This document shows positions 1-7,677 of a DNA stretch of 15,898 nucleotides, in pieces. Every line of letters starts with the position of its first letter. Positions within the stretch are counted from its first letter, which is position 1. The notes under the pieces are model-generated. The model saw only the letters and a program-made list of their open reading frames with translations. It did no database searches and was not told the origin of the DNA. Position numbers and translations under genes: made by a program. This DNA comes from an uncultured Lachnospiraceae bacterium (GTDB taxonomy: Bacteria; Bacillota; Clostridia; Lachnospirales; Lachnospiraceae): the NCBI GenBank assembly GCA_910583815.1, contig CAJTZB010000043.1:1-15898 (forward strand), given 5' to 3'.

Positions 1-311
1 CATCACATGGGGCATAAATTATCTTTTTGCTGTTAGAAGAAATAATAAATATTGCTACATGTTCCTGTTCATCTACTGGTACCAGCTCAATCAAAATATT
101 GTCTTTTTTGAAAGCACGAATTTCTTTTGTATATATAAGGCCACTTGCCTCATAGTATTCAATGACTGAGCCATACTTTGTACTTTGCTTTTTAATATCT
201 GCAAGAATGGCAGGCAAAAAAGCATTGATAGCGTCGGTGTACATACACGGCAGTTACAACATGCTCTTGGCGTGCTGACACAGCCCCGGAACCAAGTATG
301 ATTACATTCAT
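1..311 (-). pseudogene. broken MBL-fold metallo-hydrolase, continues past the left edge
   Basis: The start ATG (309-311) overlaps the GNAT stop as ATGA and has a GGAGG ribosome-binding site 11 nt upstream, so it was probably co-translated with the acetyltransferase. The first frame begins MNVIILGSGAVSA, a typical first strand of metallo-beta-lactamase-fold hydrolases, but stops after 39 codons. From about position 239 leftward a different frame stays open to the window edge. It begins TDAINAFLPAILADI and ends KKIIYAPCD, which resembles the middle and the YAPCD strand of the same hydrolase family. The residues that should lie between the two parts, including most of the HxHxDH metal site, are missing. 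The frame change falls on the repeat at 229-243. I infer an internal deletion or rearrangement rather than a simple sequencing slip, because about 100 residues appear to be lost. The substrate is unknown. Confidence 0.6.
229..243. repeat. 15-bp direct repeat, left copy
   Basis: The sequence TAGCGTCGGTGTACA is identical to 980-994, and its core recurs at 4839-4851. Here it sits exactly where the MBL-fold reading frame breaks. It is a partial copy of the hairpin family whose loop is GGTGTACA. Confidence 0.7.
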
Positions 312-793
312 GTTATGTCCGCCTCCTTCTTTTCATAAAATACTAATGTAAGTCTTTCATTAATGACTTTTGTTTTGCCAGTCTGACGATACCCCATTTT
401 CTCATACAGATGACAGTTTTTAGACTCCTGCAAAATTGTGTCCAGTTCCCAATTTTCGCTTCCGTGCATTTCTTCGCACAGCCGGATTGCTTTCTGTGCA
501 ATCCCTTTCCCTTGAAATTCCGGCAGTATAAATATAGGAGAAATTCTTTTGTTTTTTCCGTTTTCCTTCATGTCAACAATACGGATAGCTCCTGCTTTTT
601 GCTGTCCGATACAGATAAAATAGTAAAATGTAAAGTCCTGTTTCAAGCGTGCTTCTACTTTTTCCACATTTTCATTTGCAGGACTGGTTTCAAAATCCTG
701 ATATTTTTCCAATAATTCTTTGAAAGCTTCAACCTGCATAGCATGTAGTTCTTTTGCGTTGTCAATATTTGCCCTTAATAATGTTATTTCCAT
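308..793 (-). CDS. GNAT family N-acetyltransferase
   Basis: This 161-residue protein has the length and layout of a single GNAT domain, which moves an acetyl group from acetyl-CoA to an amine. Motif A is visible around residues 84-102 as SPIFILPEFQGKGIAQKAI, with the pyrophosphate-binding QGKGIA loop. The later segment NCHLYEKMGYRQTG is the usual beta5-alpha4 end of the fold. The start ATG (791-793) has GGAGG 6 nt upstream. The gene lies downstream of a truncated GNAT remnant and overlaps the broken MBL-fold gene. The local base composition is more AT-rich than in the housekeeping genes to the right, suggesting accessory DNA. The substrate cannot be told from sequence; small amines, peptides or antibiotics are all possible. 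Confidence 0.85.
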   Translation of the reverse strand: MEITLLRANIDNAKELHAMQVEAFKELLEKYQDFETSPANENVEKVEARLKQDFTFYYFICIGQQKAGAIRIVDMKENGKNKRISPIFILPEFQGKGIAQKAIRLCEEMHGSENWELDTILQESKNCHLYEKMGYRQTGKTKVINERLTLVFYEKKEADIT

Positions 794-835
794 ATACAGC
801 CTCCATATTAAATTAAATAAAGCAGCTTTTTCTCC

Positions 836-949
836 TTAATCTTTCACATTGATTTCTTTAAAATTTCCGAGAATTAGATTTACAATTTCTTCTGTATCTT
901 CTTCCTTATAAGGTTTTGTGATGACTCCTTTACCATTTAATAATTTCAT
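836..949 (-). pseudogene. N-terminal remnant of a GNAT acetyltransferase
   Basis: A 37-codon reading frame starts at ATG 947-949 behind a strong GGAGAGGAG site and ends at TAA 836-838. It carries ITKPYKEEDTEEIVNLIL and then NFKEINVKD. This matches the start of GNAT proteins (first strand, an acidic turn, first helix, then NVKD), after which about 110 residues would normally follow. Nothing matching follows before the next gene. I read it as a truncated remnant. A functional 37-residue peptide is possible because the ribosome-binding site is intact. Confidence 0.55.
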
Positions 950-966
950 AAAAACTCCTCTCCAAA

Positions 967-993
967 CAAAAAAATACACTAGCGTCGGTGTAC
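967..993 (-). terminator. possible weak rho-independent terminator after rlmH
   Basis: Read on the minus strand, GTACAC and GTGTAT form a 6-bp stem with one G-U pair around an 8-nt loop, followed by seven T residues (968-974 on the plus strand is A-rich). The stem is short and AT-rich. It is built from the same repeat that recurs at 229 and 4839. It would separate the rlmH train from the accessory patch. Confidence 0.4.
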
Positions 994-998
994 AGATG
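976..998. repeat. right copy of the direct repeat; partial GGTGTACA-loop hairpin
   Basis: ACACTAGCGTCGGTGTA (976-992) is identical to 4835-4851, and 980-994 is identical to 229-243. The sequence continues through CAGATG, which would be one end of the complete hairpin reconstructed from the 4822 and 976 copies. Confidence 0.7.
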
Positions 999-1031
999 GA
1001 AACACGGTCGATGAAAGGCAGAATTTCGCCC

Positions 1032-1511
1032 TCATTTATGATACGGTTCTCCCTGCAATATCCGGTAGCTCCGGTATATCTGCTCCAACAGCATGACGCG
1101 CATCATCTGGTGCGGGAAAGTAAGTTTTGAAAAGCTGAGCAAAAAATCTGCCCTTTTTATAATATCATCGGCGAGTCCAAGGGAACCGCCGATGACAAAT
1201 ACAATATGGCTGATACCGCGTACCCCAAGGGTTCCGATAGTTTCGGACAGTTCCTCGGAGGAAAGCTGTTTTCCTAAAATTGCAAGTACAATAAGATAAG
1301 CGTCTTCCGGCAGATATTTCAGCAGACGTCCCGCTTCCTTCTGCTTGATTTGTGCCTCAAGTGCTTCACTTGCACCATCCGGCGTTTTTTCATCTGTTAC
1401 TTCTATAATTTCCAGCTTACAGTATCTGGATAAGCGCTTCGCATATTCTTCAACTGCTCCGGTAAAGTACTTTTCTTTTATTTTTCCGACACATAATACC
1501 GTAATCTTCAA
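1032..1511 (-). CDS. rlmH: 23S rRNA (pseudouridine1915-N3)-methyltransferase RlmH
   Basis: RlmH is a SPOUT-class methyltransferase that uses S-adenosylmethionine to methylate pseudouridine 1915 in helix 69 of 23S rRNA on assembled ribosomes. The 159 residues match the usual single-domain length. The N-terminus MKITVLCVGKIKEKYF, the knot segment FVIGGSLGL and the C-terminus RILQGEPYHK are all characteristic. The start is TTG (1509-1511), overlapping the fprA stop as TTGA, with GAGG 7 nt upstream inside fprA. This indicates translational coupling, and it is the last gene of the minus-strand train. The family usually reads FVIGGADG here; S-L-G in place of A-D-G is a modest deviation. Confidence 0.95.
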   Translation of the reverse strand: MKITVLCVGKIKEKYFTGAVEEYAKRLSRYCKLEIIEVTDEKTPDGASEALEAQIKQKEAGRLLKYLPEDAYLIVLAILGKQLSSEELSETIGTLGVRGISHIVFVIGGSLGLADDIIKRADFLLSFSKLTFPHQMMRVMLLEQIYRSYRILQGEPYHK

Positions 1512-2728
1512 GCCAATGCCTCTTTTTCTCTCCGTACGCTTTCTGCCAGCTGTTCTGCCAGTTCCTCTAACATTTTTCGCTGATCATTCTTTACGGAAGA
1601 ATTGATGCCCACCATATTCTCCAGTATCCTCATATCTTTCATGCCGGAAAGAATTTCTTTCATCATTTTTCCGCTCAGCGCTCCCCAGCTTCCGTTCTGA
1701 ATCAGCGCCACAGTACGGTTTTTCAGGCTGTGTGCGGCAAGATCCCTTAGCAGCTCTTCCATAGAAACAAAAATGCCTCCATTGTAAGTTGCGGACGCAA
1801 ACACCAGATGGCTGTAGCGGAACGCCTCCGCAATAATATCAGATGCGTGCGTCACAGAAACATCATACATCATTGTCCTGATGCCACGGTCGCGAAGCTC
1901 ACAGGCAAGGATATTCGCCGCATTTTCCGTATGTCCGTATACAGAAGCATAAGCAATCATTACACCGTACTCTTCCGGCGTATAACTGCTCCAAAGCTGA
2001 TATTTTTCCACATAGGCAGCAATGTTTTCCCTCCAGATAGGCCCATGCAGAGGGCAAATCATCTTGATGGAAAGCCCGGATGCCTTTTTTAGCAGCGACT
2101 GCACCATTGCGCCATATTTTCCGACAATATTGGTATAGTAACGCCTTGCTTCTTTTAAATAATCTGCAAAGAAATCAACTTCATCGGCAAACAGCGCGCC
2201 GTTTAAGGCGCCAAAAGTTCCAAACGCATCCGCCGAAAATAAAACCCCTGCTTCGCTGTCATAAGTCACCATTACTTCCGGCCAATGAACCATCGGCGCC
2301 ATAAAAAAGGTAAGCGTATGCCGTCCAGTGCAAAGCGTATCACCCTCTTTTACAATCAGCACCCGCTCGGTAATATCATTTTCATAAAACTGTGCAAGCA
2401 TCCCCTTTGTTTTTTCGTTGCACACGAGTGTAACTTCCGGATGCCTCATTATAATATCAGAAATTGTTCCCGAATGGTCCGGCTCCACATGCTGAATCAC
2501 AAGATAGTCCAGTTTCCTTCCATCTAGTTCCTGTGTCACATTTTCCAAAAACAGTCTTCCAACTGCCCAGTCTGCCGTATCCATCAGTACTGTTTTTTCA
2601 TCCAACAGAAGATAAGAATTGTAGGAAACTCCTCCCGGAACAGAATACACTCCTTCAAACATTGCAAGCCTGCGGTCATCACAGCCAACCCAGACAATAT
2701 CCTCTGTTACTTTTCTTGTACAATACAT
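1508..2728 (-). CDS. fprA: A-type flavoprotein (FprA), flavo-diiron O2/NO reductase
   Basis: Flavo-diiron proteins are cytoplasmic enzymes that reduce oxygen to water or nitric oxide to N2O, protecting anaerobes. The 406-residue protein has an N-terminal metallo-beta-lactamase-like domain whose diiron ligands are visible: H80-x-E82-x-D84-H85, H148 (in MVHWPE), D167 and H228 (in PLHGP). A flavodoxin domain follows from about residue 257, with the FMN phosphate loop in IAYASVYGHTENA. There is no C-terminal rubredoxin or NADH-oxidase extension, so an external rubredoxin or flavin reductase is expected to donate electrons. The ATG (2726-2728) has AGGAGG about 10 nt upstream, directly after a palindromic repeat cassette. 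It overlaps rlmH. The Rex gene in the same train suggests a redox connection, but I see no Rex site here. Confidence 0.93.
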   Translation of the reverse strand: MYCTRKVTEDIVWVGCDDRRLAMFEGVYSVPGGVSYNSYLLLDEKTVLMDTADWAVGRLFLENVTQELDGRKLDYLVIQHVEPDHSGTISDIIMRHPEVTLVCNEKTKGMLAQFYENDITERVLIVKEGDTLCTGRHTLTFFMAPMVHWPEVMVTYDSEAGVLFSADAFGTFGALNGALFADEVDFFADYLKEARRYYTNIVGKYGAMVQSLLKKASGLSIKMICPLHGPIWRENIAAYVEKYQLWSSYTPEEYGVMIAYASVYGHTENAANILACELRDRGIRTMMYDVSVTHASDIIAEAFRYSHLVFASATYNGGIFVSMEELLRDLAAHSLKNRTVALIQNGSWGALSGKMMKEILSGMKDMRILENMVGINSSVKNDQRKMLEELAEQLAESVRREKEALA

Positions 2729-2749
2729 GGCTCAAAGTCCTCCTATTTT

Positions 2750-2951
2750 AAGTTCCGCAGTAATCCTTCTAGTACACAATAACCTGAGCTGAATTTTCAG
2801 ACACTGAAAATCCAGCTGTGCACTATCCGGATTGCTGCTGGTTTTAAGTTCCGCAGTAATCCTTCTAGTACACAATAACCTGAGCTGAATTTTCAGACAC
2901 TGAAAATCCAGCTGTGTATTATCCGGATTGCTGCTGGTTTTAAGTTCCGCA
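2750..2951 (-). repeat. tandem pair of 96-bp palindromic cassettes between the CBS gene and fprA
   Basis: Two units (2750-2845 and 2846-2941) differ at 2 of 96 positions, and a third partial start, AAGTTCCGCA, lies at 2942-2951, touching the stop codon of the CBS-domain gene. Each unit begins AAGTTCCGCAG and ends GCTGCTGG followed by a T run. Each is a long imperfect palindrome. In the first unit GCTGAATTTTCAG (2788-2800) pairs with CTGAAAATCCAGC (2804-2816) around a 3-nt loop, and outer arms continue the pairing out to GCAGTAATCC with GGATTGCTGC. The fprA ribosome-binding site follows at once. Related cassettes lie at 12607 and 15275. Confidence 0.9.
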
Positions 2952-4343
2952 TCAATCCTCCGATGCTTCGCTTATTTCTGCCTTTGGCAGCTTCTTCATC
3001 CGTACCAATGTAATTGTCTTATTTTTTGTTTCCAAGATATTGATTAAATATCCTTTATATTCTATTGATGCGCGTTCACCATCCAGCGGAATATGTCCAA
3101 GCTCCGAAATCAAAAGCCCATTTAATGTATCAAATTCTGTTTCTCCGATTTCAAGGCCGGACAGTTCAGACAGTTCTTCTAAATCTGCAGTTCCGCGCAC
3201 GAGGAAGCTTCCGTCTGCCTGAGGCATGATTTCTTCTTCCTCTTCGTCATATTCATCCTGAATATCTCCTACAATTTCTTCCAATATATCTTCCATTGTT
3301 ACGATGCCGGCAGTCTGTCCATATTCATCAACTGCAATTGCCATATGGATTTTCCTCTTCTGCATGTCCTTAAACAGAACATCCAGACTTTGTGTGTCCG
3401 GAACAAAATATGGGTCCCTTGCAGCATCCTTCACGGATTTTATTTTCAGCTCTTCTGCACTGCTGTCTACATATAATGCCATAACATCCTTCAGGTGCAG
3501 GATGCCGACTATATTTTCAAGCGCTTCTTCATAGACTGGAAAGCGGGTATATGGCTCCTCCAGCATGAAATTCATTGCCTCTGCAAGAGACATGTCCGCA
3601 CTGACTGCAATCACATGTTTGCGGTGTGTCATAATATCATTGACTTCCTTTTGGTCAAATTCAAAGATATTATGAATCATTTCTGCTTCTTCTGCTTCCA
3701 GAATGCCGGTTTCCTGTGCCTCTGTTACCGTAGACAGCAGTTCCTCTTCTGTCACCTTCTCTTCTTCGGATGTCTTAATACGGAACAGTCCAAGGAATCC
3801 GGAGGAAATTATCTCCAAAAACCAGACAAATGGCAAAAGCAAAAGCGTAAAAAACCTAAGAATGCCTGCTGTTGCGGATGCATAACCTTCTGCATGACGG
3901 AATGCCGCCCGTTTTGGAATCTTTATGGAACACAGTTCCACAAGCAAAACAAGAAGCACGGTAATGACGCCGGTAAGTACCGCAGCAAGCAGCGAATGCT
4001 CCGGAAATAATAGCAGGAGTCTGGCAAGAAGCGCCGGCAGCAAATCTCTCAGATAGCTTGCTGTCATTCCGGCAATACAGGAAATGCAGACCAAGTCGGC
4101 AACAGTTATGTAGCGGCTGCGGTTTTTCAGCAGAGACAGTATCTGCTTTGCCCTCCGCTCGCCCTCCGACGCCCTTTTCTCTGCATTCAGTACGCTAACA
4201 TTTTCCAATGCAGTTACCATTGCCTCCATAATTGCATTGAGTGCCATCAGCACAACTATCATTATCACTCCACGTATGGGATGACCGTCCATAAAAAATC
4301 TTTTCCCCTTTTCGTATACAATATTTTTTTGTTTGTCAGGCAT
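2952..4343 (-). CDS. CNNM/CBS-domain membrane protein of the HlyC/CorC family
   Basis: The protein has 463 residues from ATG 4341-4343, which lies 1 nt after the mazF stop. A TTG at 4353-4355 would add four residues and overlap mazF. The N-terminal third is a DUF21/CNNM membrane domain with three or four hydrophobic segments (near HPIRGVIMIVVLMALNAIM, LLAAVLTGVITVLLVLL and ILRFFTLLLLPFVWFLEII), and it keeps the IPKRAAFRHAE turn. Two CBS domains follow (from about DIMTHRKHVIAVSAD, and from about KDAARDPYFVPD, ending GIVTMEDILEEIVGDIQDE). An acidic run comes next and then a C-terminal CorC_HlyC domain with FDTLNGLLISELGHIP. CBS pairs usually bind adenosine nucleotides. The family is linked to Mg2+/Co2+ transport or efflux; the old name hemolysin is not supported functionally. 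There is no clear ribosome-binding site, so coupling to mazF is likely. Confidence 0.9.
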   Translation of the reverse strand: MPDKQKNIVYEKGKRFFMDGHPIRGVIMIVVLMALNAIMEAMVTALENVSVLNAEKRASEGERRAKQILSLLKNRSRYITVADLVCISCIAGMTASYLRDLLPALLARLLLLFPEHSLLAAVLTGVITVLLVLLVELCSIKIPKRAAFRHAEGYASATAGILRFFTLLLLPFVWFLEIISSGFLGLFRIKTSEEEKVTEEELLSTVTEAQETGILEAEEAEMIHNIFEFDQKEVNDIMTHRKHVIAVSADMSLAEAMNFMLEEPYTRFPVYEEALENIVGILHLKDVMALYVDSSAEELKIKSVKDAARDPYFVPDTQSLDVLFKDMQKRKIHMAIAVDEYGQTAGIVTMEDILEEIVGDIQDEYDEEEEEIMPQADGSFLVRGTADLEELSELSGLEIGETEFDTLNGLLISELGHIPLDGERASIEYKGYLINILETKNKTITLVRMKKLPKAEISEASED

Positions 4344-4344
4344 T

Positions 4345-4692
4345 TTATGTATCAAGGGCGAAGCTAATCAGCAATGCCTTGTTGATACATGCCAAAATAT
4401 CCTGGTCCAGATGGCAAACCTTCTCTCTGAGCCTTGATTTGTCAATGGTCCTTATCTGTTCCAATAATATCACAGAATCTTTTACAATTCCATATTTTTC
4501 TGCGGCAATCTCAACGTGTGTCGGAAGCTTTGCTTTGTTCATCTTTGATGTGATTGCCGCGCAGATTACCGTCGGGCTGTGCTTATTTCCGACATCGTTC
4601 TGTACAATCAGTACCGGACGGACACCGCCCTGCTCAGAGCCAACAACAGGACGTAAATCTGCGTAAAAAATATCCCCTCTACGAATTATCAC
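4345..4692 (-). CDS. mazF: MazF/PemK-family endoribonuclease (EndoA-like toxin)
   Basis: MazF toxins cut mRNA at short single-stranded sites as homodimers and are normally held inactive by a small antitoxin. The 115 residues match the family length and closely follow the Firmicute EndoA pattern: RRGDIFYADLRPVVGSEQGG, then RPVLIVQNDVGN, SPTVICAAIT, and LLEQIRTIDKSRL. The start is GTG (4690-4692) with GGAG about 11 nt upstream. In Bacillus the order is alr, antitoxin ndoAI, toxin ndoA. Here alr lies immediately upstream, but the 170-bp gap cannot hold a ribbon-helix-helix antitoxin. Membership in a housekeeping train suggests growth or stress physiology rather than a plasmid-type addiction module. 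Confidence 0.92.
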   Translation of the reverse strand: MIIRRGDIFYADLRPVVGSEQGGVRPVLIVQNDVGNKHSPTVICAAITSKMNKAKLPTHVEIAAEKYGIVKDSVILLEQIRTIDKSRLREKVCHLDQDILACINKALLISFALDT

Positions 4693-4821
4693 TGAATTTC
4701 ACACTCCATTTTATGGTTTTAGCAGCCTGCTTCTGTCCCTCAGTATTCCCATTCTCTGCTCTGCGTATTCCATAAAATTACTTGACATGTGAAAAATTAA
4801 AATATATTGGCATAGGTTCAG

Positions 4822-4851
4822 CGTCTGTATGCCGACACTAGCGTCGGTGTA
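4822..4851. repeat. near-complete copy of the GGTGTACA-loop hairpin family, after alr
   Basis: CGTCTGTATGCCGAC (4822-4836) is an inverted match to GTCGGTGTA (4843-4851), separated by ACTAGC. On the plus strand AUGCCGAC pairs with GUCGGUGU over 8 bp, including two G-U pairs. The right arm ends at 4851, where the copy at 976 continues as CAGATG. A second pairing, GGCATA (4809-4814) with TATGCC (4828-4833), competes with it. It lies 12 bp beyond the alr stop and could also act as a 3'-end hairpin, but no clean T run follows on either strand. Confidence 0.6.
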
Positions 4852-4862
4852 GTTCCCCTACT

Positions 4863-6047
4863 TCATAAAACCGGAAGAAATTCTCTGACTGAAACCGGCT
4901 TTCCGTCTTTGTAATAGACTCTTGGCACCCTCTTTCCAACATCACAGACAACCTCATAATGGAAAGAGTTTCCGACCGTGGCTCCGATTTCTTCTGCAGA
5001 AATAAATTCCTCTCCATCGCGCCCCATCAGCGTCACTGTATCTCCCTGTACTGCCTCCGGAATATCTGTGACATCCACCATACATTGGTCCATGCAGATT
5101 CTTCCGAGAATCGGTGCGGACTTTCCATGAATCAGCACCCTTCCCCTATTGGAAAGCCCTCTTGGATAGCCGTCTCCATAACCAATGGGAAGCGTTGCAA
5201 CTTTTGTTTCCCGGCAGGTCACAAAAGTGCCGCTGTAGCCAATGCCAACTCCGGCAGGAAGTGTTTTTACAAAAGAAATATGTGTTTTCAGCTCCATTGC
5301 CGGAGTCACCGGAAGCCGCTCTTTTGTGACATCATCCGTCGGATACATGCCATACATCGTAATCCCGAAACGCACCATATCCAAATCGCTCTCCGGAAGG
5401 TCAATCATTCCGGCACTGTTGCACACATGGCGCACCGGAATCCGGATTCCTCTCTGCCAAAGCTGTTCTGCAAACTCCATATATTTTTTGTATTGTTCCT
5501 TCGCAAACGACTTATCTGCTTCATCGGCTTTCGCAAAGTGCGTAAACATACCTTCTATTTTAATGTCCGGCAGCTTTGCAATCCGCTCGATGTCAGCAAG
5601 GCTTTGTTCATTGCACAGATAACCGATACGGCTCATGCCGGTGTCCAACTTGATATGCACTTTTGCCGTTGTCCCAAGCTCCCTGGCAAGCTTTCCGTAG
5701 GCTTCTGCTGTCTCCGACTGGAATACCGACAGCATAATGTCCTGCCGGATTGCAGACGCCGCAAGCTCAGGTGCCGTATAGCCAAGTACAAGTACCGGCT
5801 TTGTAATTCCTTCCTGCCTAAGCTCTGCTCCTTCCTCCGGAATTGCAACAGCATACGCATCTACCAAATCATCAATTGCCCATGCCACTGGTACTGCTCC
5901 ATGCCCGTAAGCATCTGCCTTCACAACTGCCATCAATCTTGTTTCGGGCCCCAAAAGCTCTCGCCCTTTTTTTATGTTATCACGTATGGCATCCAAAGAA
6001 ATATTAGCACATACGCGGAAATATCTGTGTTCCAAATCCTGTTCCAA
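4863..6047 (-). CDS. alr: alanine racemase (PLP-dependent)
   Basis: Alr interconverts L- and D-alanine and supplies D-alanine for peptidoglycan. The 394 residues fit the family: an N-terminal TIM barrel with the PLP lysine K43 in AVVKADAYGHG, and a C-terminal beta domain carrying the second catalytic base Y271 in GVGIGYSGTF. Other signatures are HIKLDTGMSRIG, RFGITMYGMYP and GRICMDQCMVDVT. The start used is TTG (6045-6047) with AGGAG 12 nt upstream, which is slightly long. No closer ATG keeps the N-terminal strand, so the start carries some doubt. It follows the NAD(P)HX repair gene with a 60-bp gap and precedes mazF, a neighbourhood shared widely among Firmicutes. Confidence 0.96.
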   Translation of the reverse strand: MEQDLEHRYFRVCANISLDAIRDNIKKGRELLGPETRLMAVVKADAYGHGAVPVAWAIDDLVDAYAVAIPEEGAELRQEGITKPVLVLGYTAPELAASAIRQDIMLSVFQSETAEAYGKLARELGTTAKVHIKLDTGMSRIGYLCNEQSLADIERIAKLPDIKIEGMFTHFAKADEADKSFAKEQYKKYMEFAEQLWQRGIRIPVRHVCNSAGMIDLPESDLDMVRFGITMYGMYPTDDVTKERLPVTPAMELKTHISFVKTLPAGVGIGYSGTFVTCRETKVATLPIGYGDGYPRGLSNRGRVLIHGKSAPILGRICMDQCMVDVTDIPEAVQGDTVTLMGRDGEEFISAEEIGATVGNSFHYEVVCDVGKRVPRVYYKDGKPVSVREFLPVL

Positions 6048-6107
6048 AACGATATGCTGCTCCTTTCTGATACTGCAGCAGCGCCAATAGAACTGACGCC
6101 GCCATAA

Positions 6108-7649
6108 TCAATGATATAGCTGCTCCGTCAGCACTGCCGGAATTGCTTCTAATATATCGCCTGCAAGCATGGAATGCTTGCCTTTCCTTGCTGCTGCCAC
6201 ATCTCCTGCCATGCCATGCAGGTAGCAGCCGCTCATTGCCGCCATACGCGGACTCTCTCCTTGTGCAAGCAGCCCTGCAATCATTCCTCCAAGCACATCT
6301 CCGCTTCCTGCTGTCGCCATGCCGCTGTTTCCGGTCACATTGATATAATCGGACTCCCCAAACGACACAATCGTCCGAGCATCCTTTTTCACATAAATAA
6401 GTTCATTCTGATATGTGCAGGCAGCACTGTTGTCCATCAAACCTGCAACAAGGTCTGCAAGGGGGATTCCGGTCAGCAGCGACAGTTCCTTTTTATGTGG
6501 TGTTAAAATTGTTCCGGCAGGCAGCAGTTTTGCAGTATAGTGAAGCCTTTCAGAAATGTCCCATCCTGCCTTTTCGGAAATCATACGCGACAGCACCGTA
6601 ATGGCGTCTGCATCTACTACGAGCGGTACCTTGCAGTTACTGATAACATAATTGACAAGGCTCGCACCCACAGCACCTGTTCCAATGCCTGGGCCAAGCA
6701 AAATCACATCTGCCCAAAAAACTGCCTCTTTGATCTGTTCTACAGATTCTGCAGTAAGCATTCCTTCGGAAACTTCATATGTGGCCAAAACTGCCTCCGG
6801 CAGTTGTCTTTGCAATACTTCACGGTTTTCTGATGCCGTTATGACACGCACCAGGCCTGCTCCCATACGGTATACCGCTGCCGCCGCAAAATACGCCGCA
6901 CCAGACATATTCTTAGACCCTGCAATCACAAGTACTTTGCCGCAGCTGCCTTTATGTGCATCTTTTTTGCGTACCGGAAGCAATGCTGACGGTCTTTCAT
7001 CAAAATAGAAACGCTTCGGCGGCTCCATAAAACCAGCAAATCCAATATCATCCACATAAACTTTCCCTGCATACTCTGCACCCGGATAGAGCAGACAGCC
7101 GACCTTCTGCCAGCCAAACGTCACCGTCACATCTGCCTTTACCGCAGCGCCAAGCAATGCCCCATTATCTGCACAGACTCCGGACGGAATATCAACGGAA
7201 AGCACTTTTGCCCCTGATGCATTGATTTGCAAAAAAAGCGCCCTCAGTTCTCCTATAACCGGACGAGACAGACCGGTTCCAAAAACAGCATCGATAATAC
7301 CAATATATTCGTCCGGCTCTGCTTTGCGCATGACCGAAACCCCAAGATTTTTTGCAATCCGAAGCTGACGCCTTGTCTCCTTTGTTGCTTGCGTCCTGTC
7401 TCCTACCATAAAAATGGCAACCTGATAACCCGCCTGAAACAAAATGCGCGCTGCCACGATGCCATCGCCGCCGTTATTCCCATATCCGCAGATTGAAATA
7501 ATCTTTCCTTCTTTCGGGAACAGCAGTTTTGCACGTTCTGCTACTGCCATCCCCGCTTTTTCCATCAGCACACAAGCGGGTATCCCTATATCTTCTATTG
7601 TATGTCTGTCAATTTCCCTCATTTGATTCGCAGAAACTGCATATTTCAT
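6108..7649 (-). CDS. nnr: bifunctional NAD(P)H-hydrate epimerase / ADP-dependent (S)-NAD(P)H-hydrate dehydratase
   Basis: This enzyme repairs hydrated NADH and NADPH. The N-terminal epimerase (YjeF_N) interconverts R and S forms, and the C-terminal ribokinase-like dehydratase uses ADP to restore NAD(P)H. The 513 residues cover both domains. The epimerase shows CGYGNNGGDG (residues 54-63) and DAVFGTGLSRPV. The dehydratase shows CGKVLVIAGSKNMSGAA, LLGPGIGTG, VVDADAITV, LTPHKKEL and the anion-hole motif ATAGSGDVLGG. I chose ATG 7647-7649, giving MKYAVSANQMREID, the usual family start. An upstream ATG at 7695-7697 would add 16 unlike residues and overlap acpS. It lies 28 bp after acpS. A housekeeping cofactor-repair role is well established for this family. 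Confidence 0.95.
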   Translation of the reverse strand: MKYAVSANQMREIDRHTIEDIGIPACVLMEKAGMAVAERAKLLFPKEGKIISICGYGNNGGDGIVAARILFQAGYQVAIFMVGDRTQATKETRRQLRIAKNLGVSVMRKAEPDEYIGIIDAVFGTGLSRPVIGELRALFLQINASGAKVLSVDIPSGVCADNGALLGAAVKADVTVTFGWQKVGCLLYPGAEYAGKVYVDDIGFAGFMEPPKRFYFDERPSALLPVRKKDAHKGSCGKVLVIAGSKNMSGAAYFAAAAVYRMGAGLVRVITASENREVLQRQLPEAVLATYEVSEGMLTAESVEQIKEAVFWADVILLGPGIGTGAVGASLVNYVISNCKVPLVVDADAITVLSRMISEKAGWDISERLHYTAKLLPAGTILTPHKKELSLLTGIPLADLVAGLMDNSAACTYQNELIYVKKDARTIVSFGESDYINVTGNSGMATAGSGDVLGGMIAGLLAQGESPRMAAMSGCYLHGMAGDVAAARKGKHSMLAGDILEAIPAVLTEQLYH

Positions 7650-7677
7650 TTCAACCCCCACATCAGAGCAGCCTAAT

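Noticed and set aside
2750..2951. CRISPR array
   Set aside because: There are only two long units that are alike throughout, with no short repeat and unique spacer pattern and no cas genes.
3495..4010. 171-codon plus-strand open frame
   Set aside because: It is antisense to the CBS-domain gene and shows no recognisable domain or ribosome-binding site.
4711..4773. 20-codon minus-strand frame between alr and mazF as a miniature antitoxin
   Set aside because: There is no ribosome-binding site, it is too short for a ribbon-helix-helix domain and its sequence is not antitoxin-like.
4782..4806. Plus-strand promoter TTGACA ahead of the hairpin repeat, suggesting an antisense RNA to alr
   Set aside because: The best -10 candidate, TATATT, is only 15 bp away, and no terminator or reading frame follows, so the match is likely chance in AT-rich DNA.
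4959..6107. 382-codon plus-strand open frame
   Set aside because: It lies opposite alr, whose catalytic motifs are complete. The plus frame has cysteine- and histidine-rich composition typical of an antisense shadow.
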